Below are positions 57,500 to 64,000 of a DNA stretch of 64,000 bases, in pieces; the first letter of the stretch is position 1, and every line of letters begins with the position of its first letter. Source of the DNA: Flaviflexus equikiangi (GTDB lineage: Bacteria; Actinomycetota; Actinomycetes; Actinomycetales; Actinomycetaceae); assembly GCF_014069875.1 (NCBI RefSeq), contig NZ_CP059676.1:2046001-2110000 (forward strand), read 5' to 3'. The notes under the pieces were generated by a model, which did no database searches, was not told where the DNA came from, and saw only the letters and a program-made list of their open reading frames with translations. Both the position numbers and the translations under genes were made by a program.

Positions 57500-58270
57500 C
57501 TAGTCGTGCCTGCCTGAGCGGCCGGGGCCCGCGACAGAGCGGACGAGCCTCCGCGGTGCAAGGCGGAGGAACCCTGCAGCTGCCGCATAGAGCGGGGATG
57601 GTGTGACGATGACGCGGCCGCGCCGGACAGCGTCGAGGGACCTGGAGGCGACCTTGTCGACGGGGATGAAGGCGAGGTCGGGCCACTGGCTGGCATCGAC
57701 CTGGGTGCGTTCGTGGAACTCGGTGTGGACGAGGCCGGGGCAGGACACGGTGACACTGACACCGTAGGGTTTGAGGGTTTCGGCAAGCCCTTCGGAGAAG
57801 GTCCGCACCCACGCCTTATGAGCGGAATAGGTGCCCTGTGCCGTCAGGGAGGTCATGGAGGAGACGTTGAGGATCGCACCGTAGCCGCGTCTGGCGAACT
57901 CGTTCGCGGCACTGTGGCAGATGATGAGGATGGCGCGGGCCATGACATCGATGGCCTGGAGTTCACGTTCGAGGGAACCGCCGATGAAGTCCTGCCCCAG
58001 CCCGAATCCTGCGTTGTTGACGACGAGACCGATGGGCTTCTCGCGACTGGCTGTCCTGTCTGCGACCGCTCGGGCGCCCTCCTCGGTCGCCAGATCAGCA
58101 CTCAGCACCTCGATGCTCTGACCCGTGAAGTTCCGGAGCCTGTCGGCATAGTCCTCGAGAGCGGCGGTGTTTCTCGCAACGAGAACGAGGTCGTTGCCCT
58201 CCCCTGCGAGCTGCCACGCGATCTCTTTGCCGATGCCGGACGTTGCTCCTGTAACCAGTGCTGTACCCAT
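57500..58270 (-). CDS. SDR-family NAD(P)-dependent oxidoreductase
   Basis: This 256-residue classical short-chain dehydrogenase has the cofactor motif TGATSGIGKEIA, NNAGFG, and catalytic residues in LNVSSMTSLTAQGTYSAHKAW (Ser, Tyr, Lys). SCPGLVHTEFHE follows. The basic C-terminal tail resembles DltE/YqjQ-type SDRs. Arg residues after the first beta strand (LVARN) favour NADPH. Substrate is unknown. ATG at 58270. Confidence 0.92.
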   Translation of the reverse strand: MGTALVTGATSGIGKEIAWQLAGEGNDLVLVARNTAALEDYADRLRNFTGQSIEVLSADLATEEGARAVADRTASREKPIGLVVNNAGFGLGQDFIGGSLERELQAIDVMARAILIICHSAANEFARRGYGAILNVSSMTSLTAQGTYSAHKAWVRTFSEGLAETLKPYGVSVTVSCPGLVHTEFHERTQVDASQWPDLAFIPVDKVASRSLDAVRRGRVIVTPSPLYAAAAGFLRLAPRRLVRSVAGPGRSGRHD

Positions 58271-58300
58271 GTGTCGAGCCTAGCTGGAATAATGGCCCCC

Positions 58301-59095
58301 ATGAGACTTGTAACGTGGAACGTGAACTCCATCCGCACTCGCATCGATCGCGTCATCGGGTTCCTCGAACGCTCCGATACTGATGTGCTCGCGATCCAGG
58401 AGACCAAGTGCAAGGTCGAGCAGTTCCCGTATGCGCCTTTCGAGGAGGCCGGCTATGAGGTTGCGGTTGCCGGGCTCAATCAATGGAATGGTGTCGCTCT
58501 GATCTCCCGAGTCGGCCTCGAGAACGTCCGCACGAGCTTCGATGGTCAGCCCGCTTTCGCGAAGCCGGACAAGGAACCCGTGGTCGAGCCCCGTGCGATC
58601 GGTGCCACCTGCGGCGGGGTGGATGTGTGGAGCTTATACATCCCCAACGGGAGGTCGATCACCGACCCGCACTATGCCTACAAGCTGTCCTTCCTCAACG
58701 CGCTCACCGAGTATGGTCGGTCGCGCCTGGCGGATGATCCCGCGGCGCAGATCGCCTTCGTGGGCGACTACAACGTGGCCCCGCTCGACACGGATGTGTG
58801 GGACATCGAGGTGTTCCGCGACAACCTGTATGTGACCGAGGGGGAGCGGAGCGCTCTTGCCGCTCTTGCCGATGCTGGCTTTGCCGAGGTGACGCGCAGC
58901 CATGAGCCTGACCAGTACACGTTCTGGGATTATCAGCAGCTGAGGTTCCCGAAGAACCAGGGCATGAGGATCGATTTCCAACACCTGTCCCCCGCGCTCG
59001 CGGAGCGCGTGAGCACAGCGAGCATCGACCGTGATGAGCGGAAGGGCAAGGGGAGCTCTGATCACGTCCCCGTCATCGTCGACTTGCTAGATTGA
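58301..59095 (+). CDS. xthA: exodeoxyribonuclease III (AP endonuclease) XthA
   Basis: This base-excision repair nuclease has 264 residues. EEP-fold motifs are RLVTWNVNSIRTRID, VLAIQETKCK (metal Glu), SLYIPNGRSITDP, FVGDYNVAPLDTDVW, QGMRIDFQHLS and GSSDHVPVIVDL (catalytic Asp-His). I chose the ATG at 58301, where the domain begins; an ATG three codons earlier is possible. There is no clear ribosome site, so the transcript may be nearly leaderless. The DUF4190 gene follows after 4 bp. Confidence 0.94.
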   Translation: MRLVTWNVNSIRTRIDRVIGFLERSDTDVLAIQETKCKVEQFPYAPFEEAGYEVAVAGLNQWNGVALISRVGLENVRTSFDGQPAFAKPDKEPVVEPRAIGATCGGVDVWSLYIPNGRSITDPHYAYKLSFLNALTEYGRSRLADDPAAQIAFVGDYNVAPLDTDVWDIEVFRDNLYVTEGERSALAALADAGFAEVTRSHEPDQYTFWDYQQLRFPKNQGMRIDFQHLSPALAERVSTASIDRDERKGKGSSDHVPVIVDLLD

Positions 59096-59099
59096 GTCC

Positions 59100-59405
59100 A
59101 TGACCCATCCCGGATACCAGAGCTACGGGGCTATGCCCCCGTACGGATATCAGCCGCCTCCCCCGCCCAGCACAGCGGGGAGGACGGCGGGAATCTTAGC
59201 AATTCTCTTCTTCTGGACCGGCTCGATTGGTTGCGCCCTCGGCTTCGTCTCGATCTCCCAGGCCCGCAGGGCTGGCGCTTCGACGACTCTCGGAATCCTC
59301 GGCTTCTCGCTCGGGCTTGCCGTCTTCATCGGCATCTTCGCCTATGTCCTGTTCGGCGTCCTCGACGTGTGGGACCATCCCCTCGTTCGCGGCACATCCG
59401 GCTAG
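59100..59405 (+). CDS. DUF4190 domain membrane protein
   Basis: This 101-residue protein has a Pro/Tyr/Gly-rich cytoplasmic start (GAMPPYGYQPPPPPSTAGR), then two helices (AGILAILFFWTGSIGCALGF and TLGILGFSLGLAVFIGIFAY) with the conserved loop SISQARRAGAS between, typical of DUF4190. It lies 4 bp after xthA and is probably co-transcribed. Function is unknown. Confidence 0.85.
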   Translation: MTHPGYQSYGAMPPYGYQPPPPPSTAGRTAGILAILFFWTGSIGCALGFVSISQARRAGASTTLGILGFSLGLAVFIGIFAYVLFGVLDVWDHPLVRGTSG

Positions 59406-59485
59406 CGGAAGCTGAGCTGCTGCTCGGCCCATCCTTCGTGCACTGGCGCCCAGGGCGGTCACACGATACCGCAGAGACTAGAAAC

Positions 59486-59752
59486 TCACCACCACATATC
59501 GATCGTGAGGCGCTCCCCTTCAGGGAGCTTCTCCTGCATCTCCATCGCGAGAGCCACGTATTCTCGGTCAATCTCCGCTCGCAGCTTCTCAGAACCGAAG
59601 ACTCCCTCCATCTCCCGGAACGACTCATTGAACTTGTCGGTCCACTTCGAAACTCTGCGCCACAGATCCTCACCAAAGATCGACTCAATTTGATCGACAC
59701 CGTCGATATCGATACCGAATGGTATATACGTATAATTCGGAGTGAACTCCAC
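59486..59752 (-). CDS. small acidic protein, probable immunity partner of the secreted toxin-like protein
   Basis: I recognise no family. The 88-residue cytoplasmic protein is rich in Glu/Asp/Trp (MEFTPNYTYIPFGIDIDGVD, FGEDLWRRVSKWTDKF, ending TIDMWW). I prefer the GTG at 59752, because GAGG lies 8 nt upstream; a GTG at 59761 overlaps the toxin-like stop and has no ribosome site. It starts immediately downstream of the toxin-like gene on the same strand, as immunity genes do. The immunity role is inference from size, acidity and position. Confidence 0.6.
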   Translation of the reverse strand: MEFTPNYTYIPFGIDIDGVDQIESIFGEDLWRRVSKWTDKFNESFREMEGVFGSEKLRAEIDREYVALAMEMQEKLPEGERLTIDMWW

Positions 59753-59754
59753 TT

Positions 59755-60438
59755 TTAACACCTCATATCATTCGGCGGAAATGATGTAATTATCAACTTA
59801 TTATTCATTGAGGCGATAACGGTGGCGTGGAACGTCTTCGTTTGCCCCGATGCTTTGACAACGACAACCGGAGTCGCATAGCAGCGCTTCTGACCGGGCT
59901 GGACACTGACGCGCAGTGGATACCTCAGGGCTTGGTCTGTAGCCCAGCTCATGAAATCGCGCCAGTTGCCAGGCCCACCCATCTGCCCCGTCCAATGACC
60001 CGCATGCTTACTGCGAATGTGGTGGTAGCCCACGTCTACATTTCCGCACCTTAAGGCAATCGGACCATCAGATTTTCCATAATAATTGCGTAGGACGAAA
60101 GATGATGGAGCGACGTTGCAGATTGCATCGAGAATGCCAGAACGAGGAAGTGTCGTCGGGGGCCTGACAGCAAATGGTGTCGCGACCGAGAAGCTCTCAT
60201 CTCTTGACCCGTGGTACCACTCAACGATCTCTCCGCTGTCGTCGAGCTCAACACAGACAGCATGACTCGGATCAGGATTCTCATAACCTACCGTGCTTGG
60301 CCCCCCGCCTTCCCACTCTTCCTCCGGAGAAACACCACTTCCACCGACATCCCGCCCCTCGGAGCCAGCGTGTGCAGACGCGGGCGCTAAAAGCACCACA
60401 ATGGCAGTCATCATCGCCATGGATTGGATGGACATCAT
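59755..60438 (-). CDS. secreted protein with BECR-like nuclease toxin C-terminus (putative)
   Basis: This 227-residue protein has a signal peptide (about 1-24, ending APASAHA), a variable Gly/Glu-rich linker (25-60) and a C-terminal domain. The domain contains CGNVDVGYHHIRSKHAGHW (H139, H140, K144, H145), QALRYPLRVSV, KTFHATVIAS and NNKLIITSFPPN. The His-Ile-x-x-Lys-His motif plus an ending like IxTxFPP resembles barnase/EndoU/colicin-type RNase toxins of polymorphic toxin systems. Local GC is lower than that of its neighbours. ATG at 60438 follows GGGAG. An alternative is a secreted protein of other function. Confidence 0.6.
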   Translation of the reverse strand: MMSIQSMAMMTAIVVLLAPASAHAGSEGRDVGGSGVSPEEEWEGGGPSTVGYENPDPSHAVCVELDDSGEIVEWYHGSRDESFSVATPFAVRPPTTLPRSGILDAICNVAPSSFVLRNYYGKSDGPIALRCGNVDVGYHHIRSKHAGHWTGQMGGPGNWRDFMSWATDQALRYPLRVSVQPGQKRCYATPVVVVKASGQTKTFHATVIASMNNKLIITSFPPNDMRC

Positions 60439-60789
60439 TATCCATCTCCCGTCAGCGCATCAATCGACATCGCCAGCTTGACATATGTGAGCGTCACCAT
60501 ACTCGCAAGTATCGAGAAAGTATAGAGAGAACGAGAAAGTATAAGAGAGAAGTGAACTCCAAGCTGACCATCAAAGTCATGCCGCCCTATACAAGAATGT
60601 CCTTGAAACGCTGGGACACCCAGCAGTCACAGCTCGCCATTGTCTCCTGGCAGCGCCGCGACGCCAGCGAACATCGGAGAAGCTGCCCTCCATTGACCTC
60701 ATCAACGCAACGACACCGACTGCCAGCGCGGCCAGAACAACCAATCAGGCCCGTCAGCGCACCACAGTGACGTGGGTGAAGCGGATGCT
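60439..60789. other. low-GC intergenic region upstream of the toxin-like gene
   Basis: No supportable gene occurs here in either strand. It holds a tandem direct repeat (60513-60551) and a possible plus-strand TTGACA (60479-60484). Two TATACT boxes on the minus strand, one in each repeat, could be promoters of the toxin-like gene. Confidence 0.45.
60513..60551. repeat. two tandem copies of a 19/20-bp AT-rich repeat
   Basis: CGAGAAAGTATAGAGAGAA is followed directly by CGAGAAAGTATAAGAGAGAA (one extra A). On the minus strand each copy supplies a TATACT -10-like box. Confidence 0.85.
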
Positions 60790-61557
60790 CTAGAACTCCG
60801 CTTCGGCTCTCATCGCATCCGTCAGGCCGGGCCACAGCTCGATGTGCTTCTTTCCGAAGTTCTCATCGCCCAGGTAGACGCCCGCGAGCTGAACCTCGGG
60901 GTCGACCCAGAGGAATGATCCTGCCTGGCCGAAATGGCCGAAGGCGGACGGCGAGAAGGACGCTCCCAGCCAGTGCGGGTCCTTATCCGCCCTGATCTCG
61001 AACCCGAGCCCCCACGCATTGTTCTTCTGCCTGCCGTAGCCGGGGAGTATCCCGGGAAGCTCCCCGAAGCTCAGCGTCGTCGCCTCGTTCACGAGGCCGT
61101 CTGATACGAGGGTGGGAGCCAGCAGCTCCCGCGCGAACGCGGCCAGATCGGCAGCATTGCCCTCGCCGGAATGGGCGGGGGATCCTTCGATGAGAATGGA
61201 GGAGAGCCCGAGGGGCTCGAGCACTGATTGCTCGATCCAGGTCTGGATGCTCATCCCGACGCGCTCGGCCACATAGTCGCCGAGAACATCGAAGCCGGTG
61301 TTCGAGTAGATCCGGCGCTTACCGGGCTCGGAGACTGTCTCGTCCCCCTCGAAGGGCAGCCCGGAGGCGTGGCCGAGCAGGTGACGGACCGTGGCCGGCC
61401 CTGCCTGTTCGTCAAGGTCGATGAGATGCCGATCGACCGCGACAAGCACGGAATATGCTGCGAACAGTTTTGTGACGGATGCGAAACGGAAATTATGTTC
61501 GATATCGCCACGATTTTGTATGACTTTGTCAACTGAGCTGAGAATAACGGCGTCCAC
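60790..61557 (-). CDS. serine hydrolase, beta-lactamase/penicillin-binding family
   Basis: This is a class C beta-lactamase-like esterase or peptidase (255 residues). The catalytic SxxK is S27-VTK in FRFASVTKLFAAYS, the YxN motif is YSN (84-86) and the third motif is HFGQAGS near 212. It is shorter than typical members (about 350), and there is no signal peptide, so it is probably cytoplasmic. It starts with GTG at 61557. Its start lies only 16 bp from the divergent HAD gene. Confidence 0.88.
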   Translation of the reverse strand: MDAVILSSVDKVIQNRGDIEHNFRFASVTKLFAAYSVLVAVDRHLIDLDEQAGPATVRHLLGHASGLPFEGDETVSEPGKRRIYSNTGFDVLGDYVAERVGMSIQTWIEQSVLEPLGLSSILIEGSPAHSGEGNAADLAAFARELLAPTLVSDGLVNEATTLSFGELPGILPGYGRQKNNAWGLGFEIRADKDPHWLGASFSPSAFGHFGQAGSFLWVDPEVQLAGVYLGDENFGKKHIELWPGLTDAMRAEAEF

Positions 61558-61573
61558 GTGCTAAGTGTAGGAC

Positions 61574-62335
61574 ATGAGCTCTTGGCTAATTGATATGGAT
61601 GGCGTCCTCGTGCACGAGGGCCTGGCGTTGAACGGGGCCCGGGAATTCTTGGGCCGGCTCGACGAGAAGGGCATTCCCCACCTCATCCTCACGAACAACT
61701 CGATCTTCACTCCCCGCGACCTCGCGGCGCGCCTGTCGACCTCCGGTATCGAGGTCGACGAGAAGCAGATCTGGACTTCTGCTCTGGCGACGGCCAGGTT
61801 CCTGGCCACCCAGTCTGACTCGCGCCGCGCCTACGTGGTGGGCGAGGCAGGCCTGACGACTGCTCTTTACGAAGAGAACTTCATCATGACGACAGCCAAC
61901 CCTGACTTCGTCATCCTCGGCGAGACACGCACGTACTCCTTCGAGGCGATCACGACCGCGATCCGTCTCATCCAGAACGGTGCCCGCTTCATCGCCACGA
62001 ACCCGGACGCGACGGGACCCTCCGCTGAGGGCGACCTGCCCGCGACGGGCGCTGTCGCGGCCATGGTGGAGAAGGCGACCGGCCGCAAGCCCTTCTTCCT
62101 GGGCAAGCCCAATCCGATCATGCTGCGCTACGGCCTCAACCGGATCGGGGCGCACTCTGAGGACACGTCGATCGTGGGCGACCGCATGGACACGGACGTT
62201 CTCGCAGGAATCGAGGCCGGTCTCACGACTCACCTCGTTCTCACGGGCTCGACCAAGAAGGAAGATATCGTCAAGTTCCCGTTCCGTCCCGAGTATGTCC
62301 ACAACTCGATCGCGGACGTCATCGACTTCGTCTAA
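61574..62335 (+). CDS. HAD-IIA family phosphatase (NagD-like)
   Basis: This is a HAD-superfamily hydrolase of subclass IIA (253 residues). Motif I is IDMDGVLVHEG (nucleophile Asp and acid/base Asp), motif II is LTNNS, the cap domain follows, then Lys in LGKPNPIML and motif IV GDRMDTDVLAGIEAG. The family dephosphorylates nucleotides or sugar phosphates; substrate is not determinable. ATG at 61574. It is followed by a strong hairpin. Confidence 0.93.
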   Translation: MSSWLIDMDGVLVHEGLALNGAREFLGRLDEKGIPHLILTNNSIFTPRDLAARLSTSGIEVDEKQIWTSALATARFLATQSDSRRAYVVGEAGLTTALYEENFIMTTANPDFVILGETRTYSFEAITTAIRLIQNGARFIATNPDATGPSAEGDLPATGAVAAMVEKATGRKPFFLGKPNPIMLRYGLNRIGAHSEDTSIVGDRMDTDVLAGIEAGLTTHLVLTGSTKKEDIVKFPFRPEYVHNSIADVIDFV

Positions 62336-62347
62336 ACATCTGTCTCT

Positions 62348-62384
62348 CTGGAGGGGCGCCGGGTTCAGCCTGGCGCCCCTCCAG
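62348..62384 (+). terminator. terminator of the HAD phosphatase gene
   Basis: CTGGAGGGGCGCC and GGCGCCCCTCCAG form a perfect 13-bp stem with an 11-nt loop, just after the stop codon and before the ASCH gene. Confidence 0.75.
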
Positions 62385-62408
62385 CATCCCGCCTGTACGG
62401 TGGAGGAC

Positions 62409-62882
62409 ATGAATGACGTCATCGAGCCCTGGTGGGCCGCCGCCAGAGCCTCCCTCCCGGGCCTTCCGGAAGATCCTCCCGGCGCGTGGGCCTTCGGCGC
62501 CACAGCGGATCACGCCGATGAGCTGCTGTCCCTCGTCCTTGCCGGTGTAAAGACCGGAACGGCGATGTCTCTTCGCGAATGCGAGCTGACAGGGGAAGCC
62601 ATCCCGCGTGCCGGGGATTACAGCATCATTCTCGACGGATCCGGGCGGCCGGCTGCGATCATCCAGACCACGCGGATCGATATCGTGCCCTTTGGCGACA
62701 TCGATGCGGAACATGCTCACGCGGAGGGGGAGGATGATCGGACTCTCTCTGCCTGGAGGGATATTCACGAACGATACTGGCGCACCTACTCCCCTGCCGG
62801 TTTCGCGTGGGACATGCCGGTGGTGTGCGAACGCTTCACACTCATCCACCCCGCACCCGAGACCGCCGAGGTTCACCCATGA
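62409..62882 (+). CDS. ASCH domain protein
   Basis: This 157-residue protein of the ASCH (RNA-binding-like) fold reads [36 protein letters not shown], then [20 protein letters not shown] and [12 protein letters not shown]. Some ASCH proteins hydrolyse N4-acetylcytidine, but many are uncharacterised. The ATG at 62409 follows GGAGG directly. It overlaps the YnfA-family gene by 4 nt, so the two are coupled. Confidence 0.9.
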   Translation: MNDVIEPWWAAARASLPGLPEDPPGAWAFGATADHADELLSLVLAGVKTGTAMSLRECELTGEAIPRAGDYSIILDGSGRPAAIIQTTRIDIVPFGDIDAEHAHAEGEDDRTLSAWRDIHERYWRTYSPAGFAWDMPVVCERFTLIHPAPETAEVHP

Positions 62883-63211
62883 CGATCACCCGCTCCCTTA
62901 TCCTGTTCGCTGCCGCCGCGCTTGCAGAGATCGGGGGCGCCTGGCTCGTGTGGCAGGGCGTGCGGGAAAGCCGGGGGTGGCTGTGGATCGGCGCTGGCGT
63001 GATCGCCCTCGGAGCCTACGGTTTCGTCGCAACCCTCCAGCCTGATGCGAACTTCGGCAGGATCCTTGCCGCCTACGGCGGCATCTTCGTTGCCGGTTCT
63101 CTCGCATGGGGCATGGTGGTCGACGGTTTCGAGCCGGACCGCTACGACATTGCCGGGGCGCTCCTGTGCCTGCTGGGAGTCGCTGTCATCATGTACGCGC
63201 CCCGATCCTAA
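62879..63211 (+). CDS. YnfA/UPF0060 family membrane protein
   Basis: This 110-residue protein has four transmembrane helices. The sequence [20 protein letters not shown] and the motifs [20 protein letters not shown] and [20 protein letters not shown] are diagnostic of UPF0060 (a fold related to small multidrug resistance proteins). The ATG at 62879 overlaps the ASCH stop (ATGA). Transport substrate is unknown. Confidence 0.93.
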   Translation: MTITRSLILFAAAALAEIGGAWLVWQGVRESRGWLWIGAGVIALGAYGFVATLQPDANFGRILAAYGGIFVAGSLAWGMVVDGFEPDRYDIAGALLCLLGVAVIMYAPRS

Positions 63212-63238
63212 GGCTCAACGCTCCGCGGTGCACTCGGC

Positions 63239-63775
63239 CTAGAGATCCCACACGATCGGTGTGACCGTGCCCGTTTCCCAATCCCTGCGGAGCACGCTGT
63301 AGGCGACGGAGGCGAGAGGTTTGCCTCCCTCGACGGGCCACGCCTCACGATAGTAGGCTTCCTGGACCCACCCGCACCGTGCGAACACCCGCCTCATGGC
63401 AATGTTGTCCTCCCGCGTCTGCCCCTCGAACCTGTCGACGCCGGCAAGGGAGAAGGCATGCGCCGTGGCCGCCTCGAGGACCTGGGCGCCAAGACCTCGT
63501 CCTCTCATGGATTGGGCAAGCCTCATGTCGAACAGAGGCGCCAGGTCCGTCAAGTCCTCGAACCGGAGGAAACCGATCCTGCCGAGACTGTCGTGATCGA
63601 TCCAATATGAGTCATTGTCGTCGTCGCGGTAGCTGCCGTCGGCGATAGCGGTCTCGACATCCTCACGGGTCACCGTCTGGCGCACGTGAAAGGGAAAGCG
63701 GTTGGACGTCATGAACGACACGAGCTCGTCGTAGTCGACGCCTACCGGGTCGAGGCGGGTCAGGGTGATAGTCAC
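63239..63775 (-). CDS. GNAT family N-acetyltransferase
   Basis: This 178-residue acetyltransferase has the acetyl-CoA loop QSMRGRGLGAQVLEAAT, preceded by RIGFLRFEDL and followed by RFEGQTREDNIAMRRVFARCGW, the RimJ/RimL-like pattern. Substrate could be an amine, a protein N-terminus or a small molecule. It starts with GTG at 63775. Confidence 0.9.
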   Translation of the reverse strand: MTITLTRLDPVGVDYDELVSFMTSNRFPFHVRQTVTREDVETAIADGSYRDDDNDSYWIDHDSLGRIGFLRFEDLTDLAPLFDMRLAQSMRGRGLGAQVLEAATAHAFSLAGVDRFEGQTREDNIAMRRVFARCGWVQEAYYREAWPVEGGKPLASVAYSVLRRDWETGTVTPIVWDL

Positions 63776-64000
63776 GGAGCAAGGCTACCGGTAAGAGCCG
63801 GTGAATCGCATGATCCGGTCTCACGCCGCCGAATCATGTTGTGGACGGGCTGATGTTGGCGACTCAGCACGTTGTTCGTCTCACGCCGGGGATCTTCGCA
63901 TAATCCGTCTCATCCATGCGGAATCGTCAGAGTGCCCGGCCGATTCGACCTGCCAGCGTCAGCTTTCGGGGAGCGGATCACATGTGGTCCGTGGCTTTTT
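63776..64000. other. window end: no gene, three imperfect repeats and a palindrome near the edge
   Basis: No coding frame is supportable. Related sequences occur at 63807-63828 (CGCATGATCCGGTCTCACGCCG-like), 63877-63888 (CGTCTCACGCCG) and 63897-63915 (CGCATAATCCGTCTCATCC). A palindrome (CGGATCA, CATG, TGGTCCG; 63973-63990) is followed by TTTTT at the last bases. This could be a terminator or the end of an IS element that continues beyond the window. Confidence 0.35.

Noticed and set aside
60587-60835. 82-codon minus-strand open frame overlapping the serine hydrolase end
   Set aside because: It is rich in Cys and Arg, has no ribosome site or family resemblance, and overlaps a well-supported gene.

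Overview
The window is high-GC actinobacterial DNA. Markers are a mycothiol synthase (mshD), a BldC-type DNA-binding protein, DUF3073 and DUF3618 proteins, a Holin-X-type protein, an SCP-like protein beside purF, a mutT1-ppk1 pair and a mycothiol-type arsenate reductase. Gene content and the style of the surface proteins suggest a facultatively fermentative member of the Actinomycetaceae (a Flaviflexus- or Actinomyces-like organism); the family placement is inference.

Layout. 1-1748: right part of an IS256-family element inserted in an IS481-family transposase gene. 1745-2433: a frameshifted cyclase gene. 2554-11734 (all minus strand): high-affinity phosphate uptake (pstS-pstC-pstA-pstB), with polyphosphate kinase, a MutT1-type NUDIX protein and mycothiol synthase upstream. 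11854-16717: tRNA-Lys, small membrane proteins, an EamA exporter, a mechanosensitive channel-msrB-nuclease operon and a tRNA-Glu/Asp/Phe cluster. 17171-21001: a large secreted ExeM/NucH-type nuclease. 21242-22633: small actinobacterial housekeeping genes. 22692-27304: purM, purF, an RNB ribonuclease and an SCP-like protein. 27374-31705: a secreted 5'-nucleotidase whose catalytic unit is duplicated in tandem. 31896-45365: ptsI, gdhA, purL/Q/S/C/D, pckG, a LppM-like lipoprotein and purA. 45750-52870: glycogen phosphorylase, an arsenate reductase-like protein, fructose-bisphosphate aldolase, and an asparaginase-permease operon divergent from a GntR regulator. 53728-63775: a degenerate HemC-like protein with a sirtuin, an RNA methyltransferase, lemA, pyrE, xthA, a probable secreted toxin-immunity pair, a serine hydrolase, a HAD phosphatase, ASCH and YnfA proteins, and an acetyltransferase. 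The last 225 bases hold no gene I can support.

The most interesting feature is a probable phosphate-scavenging system spread over 31 kb. The promoters of pstS, the secreted nuclease and the secreted 5'-nucleotidase each carry in-phase 11-nt direct repeats resembling actinobacterial PhoP (PHO) boxes. The two secreted enzymes share one C-terminal module of five repeats with DxDxDG-type acidic loops. Together they would degrade extracellular DNA to nucleotides, release phosphate and nucleosides at the cell surface, import phosphate through PstSCAB and store it as polyphosphate through Ppk. Other points of note are an apparently identical 1,727-bp in-frame duplication in the 5'-nucleotidase gene, a porphobilinogen-deaminase-like protein lacking the catalytic Asp and the cofactor Cys, and an orphan secreted toxin-like protein with a small acidic partner.
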